A stretch of 64,000 nt of DNA from Betaproteobacteria bacterium (GCA_016234655.1 JACRAU010000024.1:1-64000), one strand, 5' to 3'; positions 30,568 through 41,324 are shown, counted from the first letter of the stretch. Numbers and translations: made by a program. Notes: generated from the letters alone by a model not told the origin.

Positions 30568-31505
30568 CCGATGGGCAGGCGGCCCATGTCCCGGTACTGC
30601 TGGAAGAGACGCTGGAGGCATTGAATATTCGATCGGAGGGCATTTATGTCGATGCCACCTTCGGTCGCGGCGGCCACAGCCGCGCGCTCCTGGCGCGGCT
30701 GGGTCCGCAAGGCCGCTTGCTGGCGTTGGATCGCGATCCGCTGGCGGTGGCCGAAGGCAAACGGATTCAGGATGCGCGCTTCTCGATCATTCATGCCCCA
30801 TTCAGCCGGCTCAAGGCGACGCTGGCCGAAGCGGGACTGACCGAGGTGGACGGGGTGTTGCTCGATATCGGCGTGTCCAGCCCGCAGATCGACGAGCCGG
30901 AACGGGGCTTCAGCTTCCGTTTCGACGCGCCGCTCGACATGCGCATGGACACGACCCAGGGCGAAACCGCCGCGCAATGGCTGAACACGGCGGCAGAGGA
31001 GGAGATCGCGCATGTCATCCGGGAATATGGCGAAGAGCGGTTTGCTAAGTCGATTGCGCGGGCGATTGTTGCTGCGCGCGCGGAAGCGCCCATCGAGCGC
31101 ACATCTCAATTGGCGCGGATCGCGGCGTCGGCGGTGCGCACGCGCGAGCGTGGGCAGGATCCGGCGACGCGTACCTTTCAGGCTGTCCGGATTCACGTTA
31201 ACCGCGAGTTGGAAGAATTGGCGCAGACCCTGCCACAAGGCGTCGATGTCTTGCGCGCGGGCGGGCGCCTCGCGGTGATCAGCTTCCACTCCCTGGAGGA
31301 CCGGATGGTCAAGCGCTTCCTGCGGGCCGAGGCCAAGGGCGAAGAACCACCCCCAGAAATCCCCATGCTCGCGAGCCAGATCAAGCTCGGGCGCTTGCGC
31401 CTGGTCGGCCGCGCCGTCCATGCCTCCGCCGCCGAAATCGCGCGCAATCCCAGGGCGCGCAGCGCGGTGCTGCGCGTGGCCGAGCGCAGGGGGGCGGCGT
31501 GCTGA
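30564..31505 (+). CDS. rsmH: 16S rRNA (cytosine-1402-N4)-methyltransferase
   Basis: MraW/RsmH methyltransferase modifying C1402 of 16S rRNA, 313 residues, the same length as the Escherichia coli enzyme. The SAM motif [11 protein letters not shown], the [15 protein letters not shown] segment and the C-terminal [15 protein letters not shown] are present. The GTG at 30564 overlaps the mraZ TGA and gives the conserved [14 protein letters not shown]-terminus. RsmI, which acts on the same nucleotide, is encoded 3 kb upstream. Confidence 0.96.
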   Translation: MTDGQAAHVPVLLEETLEALNIRSEGIYVDATFGRGGHSRALLARLGPQGRLLALDRDPLAVAEGKRIQDARFSIIHAPFSRLKATLAEAGLTEVDGVLLDIGVSSPQIDEPERGFSFRFDAPLDMRMDTTQGETAAQWLNTAAEEEIAHVIREYGEERFAKSIARAIVAARAEAPIERTSQLARIAASAVRTRERGQDPATRTFQAVRIHVNRELEELAQTLPQGVDVLRAGGRLAVISFHSLEDRMVKRFLRAEAKGEEPPPEIPMLASQIKLGRLRLVGRAVHASAAEIARNPRARSAVLRVAERRGAAC

Positions 31506-31792
31506 GGACGAACCTGCTGCTGGCCGTCGTGCTGGTGCTCTGCGCCCTGTCCGTGGTCACCGCGCGCCACCATGCGCGCCGCGCCTTTATCGGCCTCCAG
31601 GCCGAACAGGACCGGGCGCGCAACCTCGATATCGAATGGGGCCGCTTGCAGCTCGAGCAGAGCACTTGGGCCATGCACACCCATATCGAACAGGTGGCGC
31701 GCCAGCATTTGCAGATGGCGGTGCCCGAGCCCAAGCAGATACGCATGCTGAACTTGCTGTCGGGCACCAATGCCAAGGAGAGCGGCCAGTGA
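31499..31792 (+). CDS. ftsL: Cell division protein FtsL
   Basis: A 97-residue bitopic divisome protein: a short cytoplasmic N-terminus, one membrane helix ([17 protein letters not shown], residues 6-22) and a periplasmic coiled coil that pairs with FtsB and FtsQ. Sequence identity in this family is low, so the assignment rests on size, topology and position between rsmH and ftsI. The GTG start overlaps the rsmH stop, and its TGA overlaps the ftsI start. Confidence 0.92.
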   Translation: MLRTNLLLAVVLVLCALSVVTARHHARRAFIGLQAEQDRARNLDIEWGRLQLEQSTWAMHTHIEQVARQHLQMAVPEPKQIRMLNLLSGTNAKESGQ

Positions 31793-33522
31793 GCCGGCGG
31801 GCCAACCCCTTGCTGCGGCTGGACCTCCAGCGTTGGCGCATGCGCTTGATGCTGGGCCTGTTGTTCGCCGGCTATGCGGCGCTGGGTGCGCGCGCCATGT
31901 ATCTGCAAGGCTGGCAGGATGAATTCCTGAAAGAAAAGGGCGAGGCGCGCATCAACCGCTTGATGACCGTGCCGGCCTATCGCGGCATGGTGACCGATAG
32001 GCGCGGCGAGCCGCTGGCGATCAGCACCCCGGTCGAGTCGCTCTGGCTCAACGCGCGCGAGGCCGAGGCGACGCCGGAGCAGATCGCCTCGCTGGCCGCG
32101 CTGCTCGATTTGGATATGGCCGCGCTGAAAAAGATATTCAAGGACGACAGCAAGGGCTTCGTCTATCTGCGCCGCCTGTTGCCGCCCGATGTCGCCAATG
32201 CCGCCCTGGCGCTCAACATCAAGGGGGTCTATTCCAAGCCGGAATACCGCCGCTACTACCCCTCGGGCGAGGTGGTGGCGCACGTGCTGGGCCAGACCTC
32301 GGTCGAGGACAAGGGCATCGAAGGCATCGAACTCGCTTACCAGAAGTGGTTGGCCGGCGAGCCCGGGGTCAAGCGCGTGGCCAAGGACCGCCGGGGCAAT
32401 GTGGTCGAGGTGCTGGAATCGCTCAAGCTGCCGCGCCCCGGCCAGGACATCGCGCTGTCGATTAACCTGCAAATCCAATATCTCGCCTATCGCGAACTGG
32501 CGGCGGCGGCGTTGCAGCACAAGGCAAGGGCCGGCGCGGCCGTCGTGCTCGATGCCAAGACCGGCGAGGTCCTCGCCCTGGCCAACTGGCCGAGCTACAA
32601 CCCGAACAACCGGGCCACGATGACCAACGAGCGCATGCGCAATCGCGCGGTGACCGACGTGTTCGAGCCGGGCTCGACCATGAAGCCGTTCCTCGTGTTG
32701 TCCGCGCTGGAGGTCGGCGCGGTCAAGCCCGAAACCCGGCTCGATACCGGCAGCGGTTATCTGATGGTGGGCGAGAAGAAGATCACCGACACCCATCCCA
32801 AGGGCAATCTCAGCGTGGCCGAGGCCATCCAGGTGTCGAGCAACGTCGCGGTCGCCAAGATCGCGTTGGGCATGCATTCGGAAGACTACTGGCGCGTGCT
32901 CAACCGTGCCGGCTTCGGCGCGGTACCCGCCTCCGGCCTGCCGGGCGAGGCGGCGGGCCGGCTGCGGCCGTACGACACCTGGCTGCCGATCGAGAAGGCG
33001 ACCATGGCCTTCGGCCACGGCATCTCGGTCAGCCTGCTGCAATTGGCGCATGCCTACACGATCTTCGCCAACGACGGCCTGATGCCGCCGCTGTCCATGG
33101 TCAAGCGGCGCGAGGCGGCGGTCGGTCAGCGCATCGTGTCCGAACGGAGCGCGCGCGACTTGCGCGCCATGCTCGAGATGGTCACCCAGGACGGCGGCAC
33201 GGCAACGCTCGCGCGCGTGGTCGGCTATCGCGTGGCCGGCAAGACCGGCACCGCGCACAAGTTGGTCAACGGCGCTTATGCGCCGAACAAATACATCGCG
33301 TCGTTCGTCGGCATGGCGCCGGCATCGAACCCGCGCCTGGTCATCGCCGTGATGGTGGACGAGCCCAGCGGCGGCAGCTACTACGGCGGCCAAGTGGCCG
33401 GCCCGGTCTTCAGCCGCGTGATGGCGGGCGCCTTGCGCTTGATGGCGGTGCCGCCCGACGCCCCGATGGATGATGCGACCGGCCCGGGCGTCGGCAGCAA
33501 GGTCGTGGCGGAGGGCGTATGA
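31789..33522 (+). CDS. ftsI: Division-specific peptidoglycan transpeptidase (PBP3)
   Basis: Septal transpeptidase that cross-links peptidoglycan with FtsW. The 577-residue product has one N-terminal membrane helix, a pedestal domain with RGMVTDRRGEPLA, and a penicillin-binding domain. The catalytic motifs are STMK at 296-299, SSN at 350-352 and KTGT at 485-488. The GTG at 31789 overlaps the ftsL TGA. The frame is open further upstream, but that stretch belongs to rsmH and ftsL. Confidence 0.97.
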   Translation: MSRRANPLLRLDLQRWRMRLMLGLLFAGYAALGARAMYLQGWQDEFLKEKGEARINRLMTVPAYRGMVTDRRGEPLAISTPVESLWLNAREAEATPEQIASLAALLDLDMAALKKIFKDDSKGFVYLRRLLPPDVANAALALNIKGVYSKPEYRRYYPSGEVVAHVLGQTSVEDKGIEGIELAYQKWLAGEPGVKRVAKDRRGNVVEVLESLKLPRPGQDIALSINLQIQYLAYRELAAAALQHKARAGAAVVLDAKTGEVLALANWPSYNPNNRATMTNERMRNRAVTDVFEPGSTMKPFLVLSALEVGAVKPETRLDTGSGYLMVGEKKITDTHPKGNLSVAEAIQVSSNVAVAKIALGMHSEDYWRVLNRAGFGAVPASGLPGEAAGRLRPYDTWLPIEKATMAFGHGISVSLLQLAHAYTIFANDGLMPPLSMVKRREAAVGQRIVSERSARDLRAMLEMVTQDGGTATLARVVGYRVAGKTGTAHKLVNGAYAPNKYIASFVGMAPASNPRLVIAVMVDEPSGGSYYGGQVAGPVFSRVMAGALRLMAVPPDAPMDDATGPGVGSKVVAEGV

Positions 33523-34988
33523 CCGACATGGCCGAGTTGATTCAGCTCATGCGCGCCCGGCGGCCGCCGATCCGGCGCCTGGTGGCCGACAGCCGCCAAG
33601 TGCGCGGCGGCGATGGCTTCCTTGCCTTCCCCGGTGGCGCGCACGACGGTCGTGCGCACATCGCCGCCGCCGTCGCGGCCGGTGCCGTGGCCGTGGTCTG
33701 GGAGCCGCAAGGCTACGCCTGGCCGGCGGGCGTCGACGTGTTCAATCGGCCCTTGCCCGAACTCAAGGCGCGTTCGGCCGAGCTGGCCGCGACCTGGTAC
33801 GGCCGGCCGTCCGACGCGATGTGGGTGGTCGGCGTGACCGGCACCAATGGCAAGACCTCGTGTAGCCACTGGCTGGCCGAGGCCTTCGATCTGCTGGGCC
33901 GGCCGACCGCGATTGTCGGTACCTTGGGCAACGGCCTGCCCGGTGCGCTGCATGCGACCGGCCACACCACGCCCGATGCCGTGACCTTGCAGGGGCTGTT
34001 CGCCGATTTTCGCGACGAGGGTATCGCCAGCGTGGCGATGGAAGTGTCCTCGCATGCGCTCGACCAAGGCCGCGTGGCCGAGGTCGGCTTCGATGTCGCG
34101 CTGCTGACCAATCTGTCGCGCGATCATCTCGACTATCACGGCGACATGGCGGCCTATGCCCATGCCAAGGCCAAGCTGTTCGACTGGCCAAACCTGAAGT
34201 GGGCCGTGCTCAACGTCGAGGACGAGCTAGGTCAACGCTTGTATGCCGACTTGAAAGGAGGCAGTAGCGAGGTGCTCGGCTACGGCCTGAACAGCGGCGA
34301 GGTGCATGCCAAGCGCTTCGAGTCGGACCGCACCGGCATGCGCCTGGACGTGGTGACGCCCTGGGGCGAAGGTTGTTTGCAGACCGCGCTGCTCGGCGAA
34401 TTCAATGCCTACAACCTGCTCGCCTGCCTGTCGGTGTTGCTCGCCAGCGGCGTCGCGCTGGCCGACGCGCTGGCGGTGCTGGCGCGCGTCGGCCCGGTGC
34501 CGGGGCGTTTGCAGCGGGTGGGCGGCGATGCGGCCGGGCCGACCGTGATCGTCGATTTCGCCCATACGCCGGATGCCTTGCACAAGGTGCTGAACACGCT
34601 ACGGCCCCTGGCCAAGGACGGCCGCCTGGTCTGCGTGTTCGGCTGCGGCGGCGGGCGCGACAAAGGCAAGCGCCCGCAGATGGGCCAGATCGCCGATGCC
34701 ATCGCCGACGTGGCGATCGTCACCAGCGACAACCCGCGCAACGAAGACCCCGCCGCGATCATCGCCGACATCCTGGCCGGCATGCCGCCCGGCCAGATCG
34801 CCATCGTCGACCGGCATGAGGCCATCGCCCGCGCCATCGCCGAGGCCGGCGCCAACGATGTCGTGCTGCTCGCCGGCAAGGGCCACGAGGACTACCAGGA
34901 GATCGCCGGCCAACGTCGGCACTTCTCCGATGCCGAAGAGGCCGAGCGCGGCCTCGCGCAATGGAGGGCGGCACATGCGTCTGCATGA
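33519..34988 (+). CDS. murE: UDP-MurNAc-L-Ala-D-Glu:meso-DAP ligase
   Basis: Cytosolic Mur ligase adding the third stem-peptide residue. The 489-residue product has the ATP loop GVTGTNGKTS and the carbamylated-Lys region. The meso-diaminopimelate selectivity motif is SDNPRNEDP, so the wall should be DAP type. The ATG at 33519 overlaps the ftsI TGA. The 3' end overlaps murF by 14 bases. Confidence 0.97.
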   Translation: MTDMAELIQLMRARRPPIRRLVADSRQVRGGDGFLAFPGGAHDGRAHIAAAVAAGAVAVVWEPQGYAWPAGVDVFNRPLPELKARSAELAATWYGRPSDAMWVVGVTGTNGKTSCSHWLAEAFDLLGRPTAIVGTLGNGLPGALHATGHTTPDAVTLQGLFADFRDEGIASVAMEVSSHALDQGRVAEVGFDVALLTNLSRDHLDYHGDMAAYAHAKAKLFDWPNLKWAVLNVEDELGQRLYADLKGGSSEVLGYGLNSGEVHAKRFESDRTGMRLDVVTPWGEGCLQTALLGEFNAYNLLACLSVLLASGVALADALAVLARVGPVPGRLQRVGGDAAGPTVIVDFAHTPDALHKVLNTLRPLAKDGRLVCVFGCGGGRDKGKRPQMGQIADAIADVAIVTSDNPRNEDPAAIIADILAGMPPGQIAIVDRHEAIARAIAEAGANDVVLLAGKGHEDYQEIAGQRRHFSDAEEAERGLAQWRAAHASA

Positions 34989-36345
34989 AGTGGCCCAAGC
35001 CTTGTCGGCCCGCGCGGCGGGCGCCGATGTCGCATTCGACGCGGTGTCGACCGACTCGCGCAATCTGCCCAAGGGGGCCTTGTTCGTCGCGCTGCGCGGC
35101 GAACGCTTCGACGGCCATGCCTTCGCCGCCAAGGCGCTGGCGGCGGGCGCGGCGGCGGTGATGGTCGACGAGACATCGAACTTGAATCTGGCGCCGGCCA
35201 TCGTCGTGCCGGACACCCGTTTGGCCTTGGGCCAATTGGCGGCCTGGCATCGCGGCCGGCAGCCGGCCCGCGTGGTCGCGATCACCGGCAGCAACGGCAA
35301 GACCACGGTAAAGGAGATGACCGCGGCGATCCTGCGCGCGGAAGCCGGCGACGCGGCGGTGTTGGCGACCGAGGGCAATCTCAACAACGATATCGGCATG
35401 CCGCTGATGCTGCTACGGCTGAATGCTTCGCATCGCTATGCCGTGATCGAAATGGGCATGAATCATCCGGGCGAGTTGGACTATCTGTCCGGTCTGGCGC
35501 GGCCCGATGCCGCCCTGGTCAACAACGCCCAGCGCGCGCATTTAGAAGGCCTGCAAACCGTCGAGGCGGTGGCGCGGGCCAAGGGCGAGATATTCTTCGG
35601 CCTCGCGGCCGACGGCGTTGCGCTGATCAATGCCGACGACCCTCATGCCGGGCTTTGGCGCGAGATGAACATTGGCCGGCGCGTCGTCGGCTTCGGCCTA
35701 GGCGAGGGTGCCGATGTGCGAGTCGAGCATCGGCCGCTGGCCTACGGCGCCGAGCTGACCGTGCACACCCCGGCCGGAACGGTGCGTTGCGAACTGCACG
35801 CGCCCGGCCTGCACAACGTGCGCAACGCCGCCGCCGCCACCGCCGCCGCTCTGGCCTTGGGCGCCTCGCTCGAGGCGGTGGCCAAGGGTTTGGGCGCTTA
35901 CGCCGGGGTCAAGGGCCGGCTGCAACGCAAGGAATGCCTGCTCGGCGCCCACCTTATCGACGACACCTACAACGCCAACCCGGATTCGGTCGCGGCCGCG
36001 ATCCAGGTGCTGGCCGCGCAGCCGGGAAAACGCATCCTGGTGCTGGGCGACATGGGCGAGCTGGGGCCGGGCGCCGCCGAGTTGCACCGCGAGATCGGCG
36101 AGCAGGCCAAGGCGGCCGGCATCGAGCGCCTGTTCTGTCTGGGCGAGTTGTCGATCAATGCCGTGCAGGGCTTCGGTGCCGCCAATAACGGCCAACGCGC
36201 CATGCACTTCGAGCGGATCGAAGAGTTGCTCGCTGAAATCGAGAATGAGCTGGCGCCCGGGGTCGCGGTTTTGGTGAAAGGTTCGCGCTTCATGCAGATG
36301 GAGCGTGTGGTGAAATCGTTTACGGAGGCGCATCAATGCTCTTGA
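34975..36345 (+). CDS. murF: UDP-MurNAc-tripeptide D-alanyl-D-alanine ligase
   Basis: Adds the D-Ala-D-Ala dipeptide to the peptidoglycan precursor. The 456-residue Mur ligase has [13 protein letters not shown] as its ATP loop, [13 protein letters not shown] and [11 protein letters not shown], all MurF signatures. The ATG at 34975 has GGAGGG nine bases upstream inside the murE end. It overlaps mraY by ten bases. Confidence 0.96.
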   Translation: MRLHEVAQALSARAAGADVAFDAVSTDSRNLPKGALFVALRGERFDGHAFAAKALAAGAAAVMVDETSNLNLAPAIVVPDTRLALGQLAAWHRGRQPARVVAITGSNGKTTVKEMTAAILRAEAGDAAVLATEGNLNNDIGMPLMLLRLNASHRYAVIEMGMNHPGELDYLSGLARPDAALVNNAQRAHLEGLQTVEAVARAKGEIFFGLAADGVALINADDPHAGLWREMNIGRRVVGFGLGEGADVRVEHRPLAYGAELTVHTPAGTVRCELHAPGLHNVRNAAAATAAALALGASLEAVAKGLGAYAGVKGRLQRKECLLGAHLIDDTYNANPDSVAAAIQVLAAQPGKRILVLGDMGELGPGAAELHREIGEQAKAAGIERLFCLGELSINAVQGFGAANNGQRAMHFERIEELLAEIENELAPGVAVLVKGSRFMQMERVVKSFTEAHQCS

Positions 36346-37421
36346 TGCTCGCGCAATGGCTCGGCCACGACATCCGGGCCTTCAACGTGTTCAACTACAT
36401 CACGCTGCGGGCGGTGCTGGCGGTGCTGACCGCGCTGGTGATCGCCTTCATCGTCGGGCCGGCCATGATCCGCAAGCTGACCCAGTACAAGATCGGCCAG
36501 GCGGTGCGCGACGACGGCCCGCAGACCCACCTGGTCAAGGCCGGCACCCCGACCATGGGCGGCGCCTTGATCCTGACCTCGGTCGCGATCACCACCTTGC
36601 TGTGGGCGGACCTGCGTAACCAATATGTCTGGATCGCCCTGGTGACCTTGGTCGGCTTCGGCGCCATCGGCTGGGTCGACGATTGGCGCAAGGTGGTGCA
36701 CCGCAATCCCAAGGGGCTGCCGGCGCGCTGGAAATATTTCTGGCAGTCGGTCATCGCCGCCTTCGTCGCCGCTTGGCTGGCCTATTCCGCCCACCTGCCG
36801 GCGCAGACCGAGCTGATCGTGCCCTTCTTCAAGGACATCGTCATGCCGCTCGGCGTGACCGGCTTCGTGTTGCTCGCCTACTTCGTCATCGTCGGTACCA
36901 GCAATGCGGTCAACCTGACCGACGGCGCCGACGGTCTGGCCATCATGCCGACCGTGATGGTGGCGGGCGCCTTGGCGGTATTCGCCTATGTCGCCGGCCA
37001 TGCGGTGTTCGCCAAGTATCTCGGCCTGCCGCACATCCCCGGTGCCGGCGAGCTGGTGGTGTTTTGCAGCGCCCTGGTCGGCGCCGGCCTGGCCTTCCTC
37101 TGGTTCAACGCCTACCCGGCCGAGGTGTTCATGGGCGATGTCGGTGCCTTGGCCCTGGGCGCCGCGCTCGGCGTGGTCGCGGTGATCGTGCGCCAGGAGA
37201 TCGTACTGTTCATCATGGGCGGCGTGTTCGTGATCGAGACCGTGTCGGTGATGTTGCAGGTCGGCTCCTACAAGTTGCGCTGCAAACGCATCTTCCTGAT
37301 GGCGCCGTTGCACCACCACTACGAATTGAAGGGCTGGAAAGAAAATCAAGTTGTGGTCCGCTTTTGGATCATCTCGTGGATGTTGGTTCTCATTGGACTG
37401 TCGACGCTGAAATTGAGATGA
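36336..37421 (+). CDS. mraY: Phospho-MurNAc-pentapeptide transferase
   Basis: Polytopic inner-membrane enzyme with about ten helices that makes lipid I from UDP-MurNAc-pentapeptide and undecaprenyl phosphate. The 361-residue product contains the catalytic segments [25 protein letters not shown] and [15 protein letters not shown], and [13 protein letters not shown] near the C-terminus. The TGA overlaps the murD ATG. Confidence 0.98.
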   Translation: MLLMLAQWLGHDIRAFNVFNYITLRAVLAVLTALVIAFIVGPAMIRKLTQYKIGQAVRDDGPQTHLVKAGTPTMGGALILTSVAITTLLWADLRNQYVWIALVTLVGFGAIGWVDDWRKVVHRNPKGLPARWKYFWQSVIAAFVAAWLAYSAHLPAQTELIVPFFKDIVMPLGVTGFVLLAYFVIVGTSNAVNLTDGADGLAIMPTVMVAGALAVFAYVAGHAVFAKYLGLPHIPGAGELVVFCSALVGAGLAFLWFNAYPAEVFMGDVGALALGAALGVVAVIVRQEIVLFIMGGVFVIETVSVMLQVGSYKLRCKRIFLMAPLHHHYELKGWKENQVVVRFWIISWMLVLIGLSTLKLR

Positions 37422-38833
37422 GCATGCCATTCGCCATTCGCCACTCGCCACTCGCCGGCCGCAAGGCCCTGGTCGTCGGACTCGGCGACACCGGCCTGTC
37501 CTGCGTGCGCTGGCTGCTCGGCCAGGGCGCCGAGGTGCGTGCGACCGACAGCCGCGCGACGCCGCCGCATGCCGAGCGTTTGCGCGAACGGCATCCCGCC
37601 GTGGCGATCACGCTGGGCGGCTTCAAGCAGACCGATTTCGATTGGGCCGATCTCGTCGTGCTCAGTCCCGGCGTGGCGTTGGCGACACTGGAGATACAGG
37701 TGGCGCTCAAGGCAGGCAAGGATGTGGTCGGCGATGTCGAACTCTTTGCACGTGCCCTTGACGCCTCACGCCTTACACCTCACGCCTCACGCATCATTGC
37801 TATCACCGGCAGCAACGGCAAGAGCACGGTAACCAGCCTGGTCGGCCACCTATGCCAGGCGGCCGGGCTCAAGACCGTGGTCGCCGGCAATATCGGCCTG
37901 CCGGTGCTCGATGCCTTGAGCCAACAAGCAGCCACTGCGCCCGATGTCTATGTGCTTGAACTGTCCAGCTTCCAGTTGGAGACCACGGCGAGCCTCGCAC
38001 CCGATGCCGCGACGGTGCTCAATCTGTCCGAAGACCACATGGATCGCTATGCCGGTATGGCCGACTACGCGGCGGCTAAGGCGCGCATCTTTCACGGCCA
38101 TGGCGTGCAGATTTTGAACCGCGACGATGCGCGGGTCACGGCCATGCGCGAGCCGGGCCGCACGGTATACAGCTTCGGCCTCGACGCCCCGGCATCGGGC
38201 CAGTGGGGTTTGCTCCGGCGCGAAGACGGTTATTGGCTGGCCGAGGGCGAGCGGGCGCTGCTCGCGGTCGGCGCGCTGCCTATCGCCGGCCTGCACAACG
38301 CGGCCAATGCCTTGGCGGCCCTGGCCCTGTGCCGCGCCATCGGCTTGCCATACGATGCCTTGCTGCCCGCGTTGAAGACCTTCAAGGGCCTGCCGCACCG
38401 GGTGGAGCGGGTCGCGACGGTGCAGGGCGTGAGCTTCTACGACGACTCCAAGGGCACCAATGTCGGCGCCACGGTGGCCGCGCTCAAGGGCATGACCTGC
38501 CCGGTGGTGCTGATCGCCGGCGGCGACGGCAAGGGCCAGGACTTCGCGCCGCTGAAAGCAGCGGTGAAGAACGCACGCGGCGTGGTGCAGATCGGCCGCG
38601 ACGGCCCGCTGATCGCGGCGGCCATCGGCGATGCGGCGCCGGTATCCCGCGCCGAGAGTCTGGAGGACGCGGTACGGCAGGGCTTCGGCATGGCGCATGC
38701 CGGCGATGCCGTGCTGTTGTCGCCGGCTTGCGCCAGTTGGGACATGTTCCGCAATTATGTGCATCGGGCCGAGGTTTTCGTCCTGTCGGTGCAGGCCTTG
38801 AAGGCCGAGCGGGAGGGCGCGCATGTTCTATAA
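37418..38833 (+). CDS. murD: UDP-MurNAc-L-alanine:D-glutamate ligase
   Basis: Adds D-Glu to the precursor; 471 residues. The Mur ligase ATP loop is [13 protein letters not shown], followed by LELSSFQLE and [13 protein letters not shown]. The ATG at 37418 overlaps the mraY TGA. Unusually, the N-terminal extension ([11 protein letters not shown]) and an internal segment ([12 protein letters not shown]), just before the ATP loop, are encoded by tandem heptamer repeats at 37428-37455 and 37763-37797. These look like repeat expansions tolerated at surface or inter-domain positions. Confidence 0.96.
   Translation: MSMPFAIRHSPLAGRKALVVGLGDTGLSCVRWLLGQGAEVRATDSRATPPHAERLRERHPAVAITLGGFKQTDFDWADLVVLSPGVALATLEIQVALKAGKDVVGDVELFARALDASRLTPHASRIIAITGSNGKSTVTSLVGHLCQAAGLKTVVAGNIGLPVLDALSQQAATAPDVYVLELSSFQLETTASLAPDAATVLNLSEDHMDRYAGMADYAAAKARIFHGHGVQILNRDDARVTAMREPGRTVYSFGLDAPASGQWGLLRREDGYWLAEGERALLAVGALPIAGLHNAANALAALALCRAIGLPYDALLPALKTFKGLPHRVERVATVQGVSFYDDSKGTNVGATVAALKGMTCPVVLIAGGDGKGQDFAPLKAAVKNARGVVQIGRDGPLIAAAIGDAAPVSRAESLEDAVRQGFGMAHAGDAVLLSPACASWDMFRNYVHRAEVFVLSVQALKAEREGAHVL
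37428..37455. repeat. Heptamer tandem repeat at the 5' end of murD
   Basis: Four consecutive heptamers: cattcgc twice, then cactcgc twice. They encode most of the poorly conserved N-terminal residues of MurD before the KALVVGLG strand. A copy-number change of one unit would shift the reading frame close to the start. Confidence 0.85.
37763..37797. repeat. Heptamer tandem repeat inside murD
   Basis: Five heptamers close to gcctcac (gcctcac, gccttac, acctcac, gcctcac, gcatcat) lie just upstream of the ATP-binding loop codons. The consensus is the same as that of the repeat in murG at 40426-40460. Confidence 0.85.
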
Positions 38834-39992
38834 GGCCGCCGCCCAGACCAAGCGCACCCTGCTGTCGCCCTACGATTGGAGCCTGCTCTGGTCGATCTTC
38901 GCCTTGCTCGCGCTGGGGCTGGTGATGGTGTATTCCGCCTCGATCACCGTGGCCGAGGCCAAGAGCATCCATCGGCAAGGCGAGTTCTATCTGATTCGTC
39001 ATGCCATGTATCTGGTGGTGGCCCTGGCGGCGGCCTATGCCGCGTTCCAGGTGCCGACCGAGTTGTGGCAGAAAGCGGCGCCATGGCTGTTCATCGTCGG
39101 CGCTGCTTGCCTGGTCGCGGTGTTGATCCCCTTCATCGGCAAGGAGGTGAACGGTTCGCGGCGCTGGATTCCACTCGGCCCCTTGGGCAACTTCCAGCCG
39201 TCGGAACTGGTGAAGCTGTTCGCCGTGCTCTATGCGGCCGATTACACGGTGCGCAAGGCAGCGCTGATGGACGACCTGAAGAAGGGCTTCCTGCCGATGT
39301 TTTTCGTGATGCTCGGCGTCGGCGGCCTGCTGCTGATGGAGCCGGACTTCGGCGCCTTCGTCGTCATCGTCGCCACGGCCTTGGCGATCCTGTTCCTGGG
39401 CGGCCTGAACTGGCGGCTGTTCGCCGGCTTGATCTTGATGCTGGGCGTCGGCTTCGTGCTGATGATCTGGCTGTCGCCCTACCGCCTGCAACGCGTGATC
39501 GGCTTCATGGACCCGTGGGCCGACCCGCTGGGCAAGGGCTACCAGTTGTCGCACTCCTTGATCGCCTTCGGCCGTGGCGAATTGACCGGCGTCGGGCTGG
39601 GCGACAGCGTCGAGAAGCTGTTCTACCTGCCCGAGGCCTACACCGATTTCTTGCTGGCGGTGATCGCCGAGGAACTGGGTTTCATCGGCGTGATGGCGGT
39701 GGTCGGCCTGTTCGCCTGGGTGACCTGGCGCGCCTTCTCCATCGGCTGGCAAGCGGCCTTGATGGGCCGCAATTATGCGGCCCTGGTCGCGCAGGGCATG
39801 GGGGTCTGGCTCGGCGTGCAGGGCTTCATCAACATGGGGGTGAACATGGGCCTGCTGCCGACCAAGGGCCTGACCCTGCCGCTGATGAGCTATGGCGGTT
39901 CCGGCATCGTCGCCAACTGCGTGGCGCTGGCCATATTGATTCGCATCGATTTTGAAAACAGGCAGCTCATGAGAGGGAAAAAGGCCTTATGA
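38823..39992 (+). CDS. ftsW: Septal peptidoglycan polymerase FtsW
   Basis: SEDS-family glycosyltransferase polymerising lipid II at the septum with FtsI. The 389-residue product has about ten membrane helices and the conserved segments [40 protein letters not shown] and [11 protein letters not shown]. The ATG lies inside the murD end (11-base overlap), and its stop overlaps murG by four bases. Confidence 0.97.
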   Translation: MFYKAAAQTKRTLLSPYDWSLLWSIFALLALGLVMVYSASITVAEAKSIHRQGEFYLIRHAMYLVVALAAAYAAFQVPTELWQKAAPWLFIVGAACLVAVLIPFIGKEVNGSRRWIPLGPLGNFQPSELVKLFAVLYAADYTVRKAALMDDLKKGFLPMFFVMLGVGGLLLMEPDFGAFVVIVATALAILFLGGLNWRLFAGLILMLGVGFVLMIWLSPYRLQRVIGFMDPWADPLGKGYQLSHSLIAFGRGELTGVGLGDSVEKLFYLPEAYTDFLLAVIAEELGFIGVMAVVGLFAWVTWRAFSIGWQAALMGRNYAALVAQGMGVWLGVQGFINMGVNMGLLPTKGLTLPLMSYGGSGIVANCVALAILIRIDFENRQLMRGKKAL

Positions 39993-41071
39993 GCGCGCGC
40001 ACCGCCCTGATCATGGCCGGCGGCACCGGCGGCCACATCATGCCGGCCCTGGCCGTGGCCGAGCGTCTGCGCGGCGAGGGCTGGCATGTGGTCTGGCTCG
40101 GCACGCGCGCCGGCATGGAGGCCCGGCTGGTGCCGGCGCGCGGCTTCGCGGTCGAGTGGCTCGGCTTCGCCGGCGTGCGCGGCAAGGGGCCGCTACGCTT
40201 GGTGCTGCTGCCGCTGCAAATCCTGAGGGCCTTCTGGCAGGCCGCACGCGCGATCTTCCGGGTGCGGCCGGATGTGGTGCTGGGTTTCGGCGGCTATGTC
40301 GCCTTCCCCGGCGGCATGATGGCGGCGTTGCTGAACAAGCCGCTGGCCATCCACGAACAGAATTCCGTCGCCGGCATGAGCAATCGCGTGCTGGCGCATG
40401 TGGCCGACCGCGTGCTGCTCGGCCTGCCTCTCGCCTCACCCCTCACCCCTCGCGCCTCACGCGAAACGTGGGTCGGTAACCCGGTGCGCCCGGAGATCGC
40501 CGCCCTGCCGGAGCCGGCGCAGCGCTATGCCGAACATCAAGGCCCGCTGCGCTTGCTGGTGGTCGGCGGCAGCCTGGGGGCCGCCGCGCTGAACGATGCG
40601 GTGCCCAAGGCCATGGCCTTGTTACCCGAAGATAAGCGGCCGCTGATTCGGCATCAGGCCGGCGCCAAGCACATCGAACAATTGCAGGCCAACTATGCGG
40701 CGGCCGGCGTCGCGGCCGATTGCCTCGCCTTCATCGACGACATGGCGGCGGCCTATGCCTGGGCCGACGTGGTGATCTGCCGGGCCGGCGCCTTGACCGT
40801 GGCCGAGGTCGCCGCCGCCGGCGTGCCGGCCGCCTTCGTGCCCTTCCCGTTCGCGGTGGACGATCACCAGACCGCCAATGCCCGCTTCTTGTCCGAGCGC
40901 GGCGCGGCCTGGTTGTTGCCGCAGAAGGAATTGACGCCGGAAGGCTTGGCGCAATGGCTGCAAGCGCTCACGCGCGAGGCCTTGATCGCGATGGCGGCCA
41001 AGGCGCGCGCCCTAGGCAAACCCGACGCCGCCGAGCGCGTGGCCGATGTCTGCAAGGAGCTGGCGCGATGA
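39989..41071 (+). CDS. murG: UDP-GlcNAc:lipid I N-acetylglucosaminyltransferase
   Basis: Peripheral GT-B glycosyltransferase making lipid II on the inner membrane face. The 360-residue product starts with [17 protein letters not shown] and has [27 protein letters not shown] and a C-terminal donor site ([18 protein letters not shown]). Residues around [16 protein letters not shown], in the loop between the two domains, are encoded by a gcctcac-type heptamer repeat. The overlap with ftsW is ATGA. Confidence 0.97.
   Translation: MSARTALIMAGGTGGHIMPALAVAERLRGEGWHVVWLGTRAGMEARLVPARGFAVEWLGFAGVRGKGPLRLVLLPLQILRAFWQAARAIFRVRPDVVLGFGGYVAFPGGMMAALLNKPLAIHEQNSVAGMSNRVLAHVADRVLLGLPLASPLTPRASRETWVGNPVRPEIAALPEPAQRYAEHQGPLRLLVVGGSLGAAALNDAVPKAMALLPEDKRPLIRHQAGAKHIEQLQANYAAAGVAADCLAFIDDMAAAYAWADVVICRAGALTVAEVAAAGVPAAFVPFPFAVDDHQTANARFLSERGAAWLLPQKELTPEGLAQWLQALTREALIAMAAKARALGKPDAAERVADVCKELAR
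40426..40460. repeat. Heptamer tandem repeat inside murG
   Basis: Five heptamers (gcctctc, gcctcac, ccctcac, ccctcgc, gcctcac) lie between the HEQNSVAG acceptor-side motif and the VGNPVR segment of MurG. The consensus gcctcac is shared with the internal murD repeat about 2.7 kb upstream. Confidence 0.85.
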
Positions 41072-41088
41072 GGCGGCAAGCCGCCGGC

Positions 41089-41140
41089 CGTAGGGTGCGC
41101 TGTGCGCACCTTTCTCTTGGTGCGCACAGCGCACCCTACG
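41089..41140. repeat. Perfect 22-bp inverted repeat between murG and murC
   Basis: Arms at 41089-41110 and 41119-41140 are exact reverse complements (cgtagggtgcgctgtgcgca... type), separated by the eight-base loop tttctctt. The word tagggtgcgctgtgcgcacc occurs as a dispersed intergenic element in many proteobacteria. In the dcw mRNA it would form a very stable hairpin with no following U-run, so RNA processing or partial termination before murC is possible. Confidence 0.92.
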
Positions 41141-41165
41141 AGTTCGCTCGTTGTGGAGCAACGCC

Positions 41166-41324
41166 ATGAAGCACAAGGTCCGTCACGTGCATTTTGTAGG
41201 TAAAGGCCGAGCCGCTTCGAGCAGGGAGCAGGGGCCCCTTTGGGGATGCGACCGGCCGCGAGTGGCGGCTGCCGCCGGGTACGGGCTGATGCATATCGAA
41301 TCGGGGTGGCGCGATGAAGCATAA
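41166..41324 (+). CDS. 52-codon ORF starting with a duplicated murC N-terminus
   Basis: An ATG with GGAG seven bases upstream begins a 52-residue frame whose first twelve residues ([12 protein letters not shown]) are identical to those of MurC. The two 36-base stretches differ at seven positions, all third-codon positions. After residue 12 the frame runs into unrelated sequence and ends at a TAA overlapping the murC start (11 bases, different frame). It may be a murC remnant (pseudogene fragment) or a leader ORF that couples murC translation to the operon. Expression is unproven. Confidence 0.6.
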   Translation: MKHKVRHVHFVGKGRAASSREQGPLWGCDRPRVAAAAGYGLMHIESGWRDEA

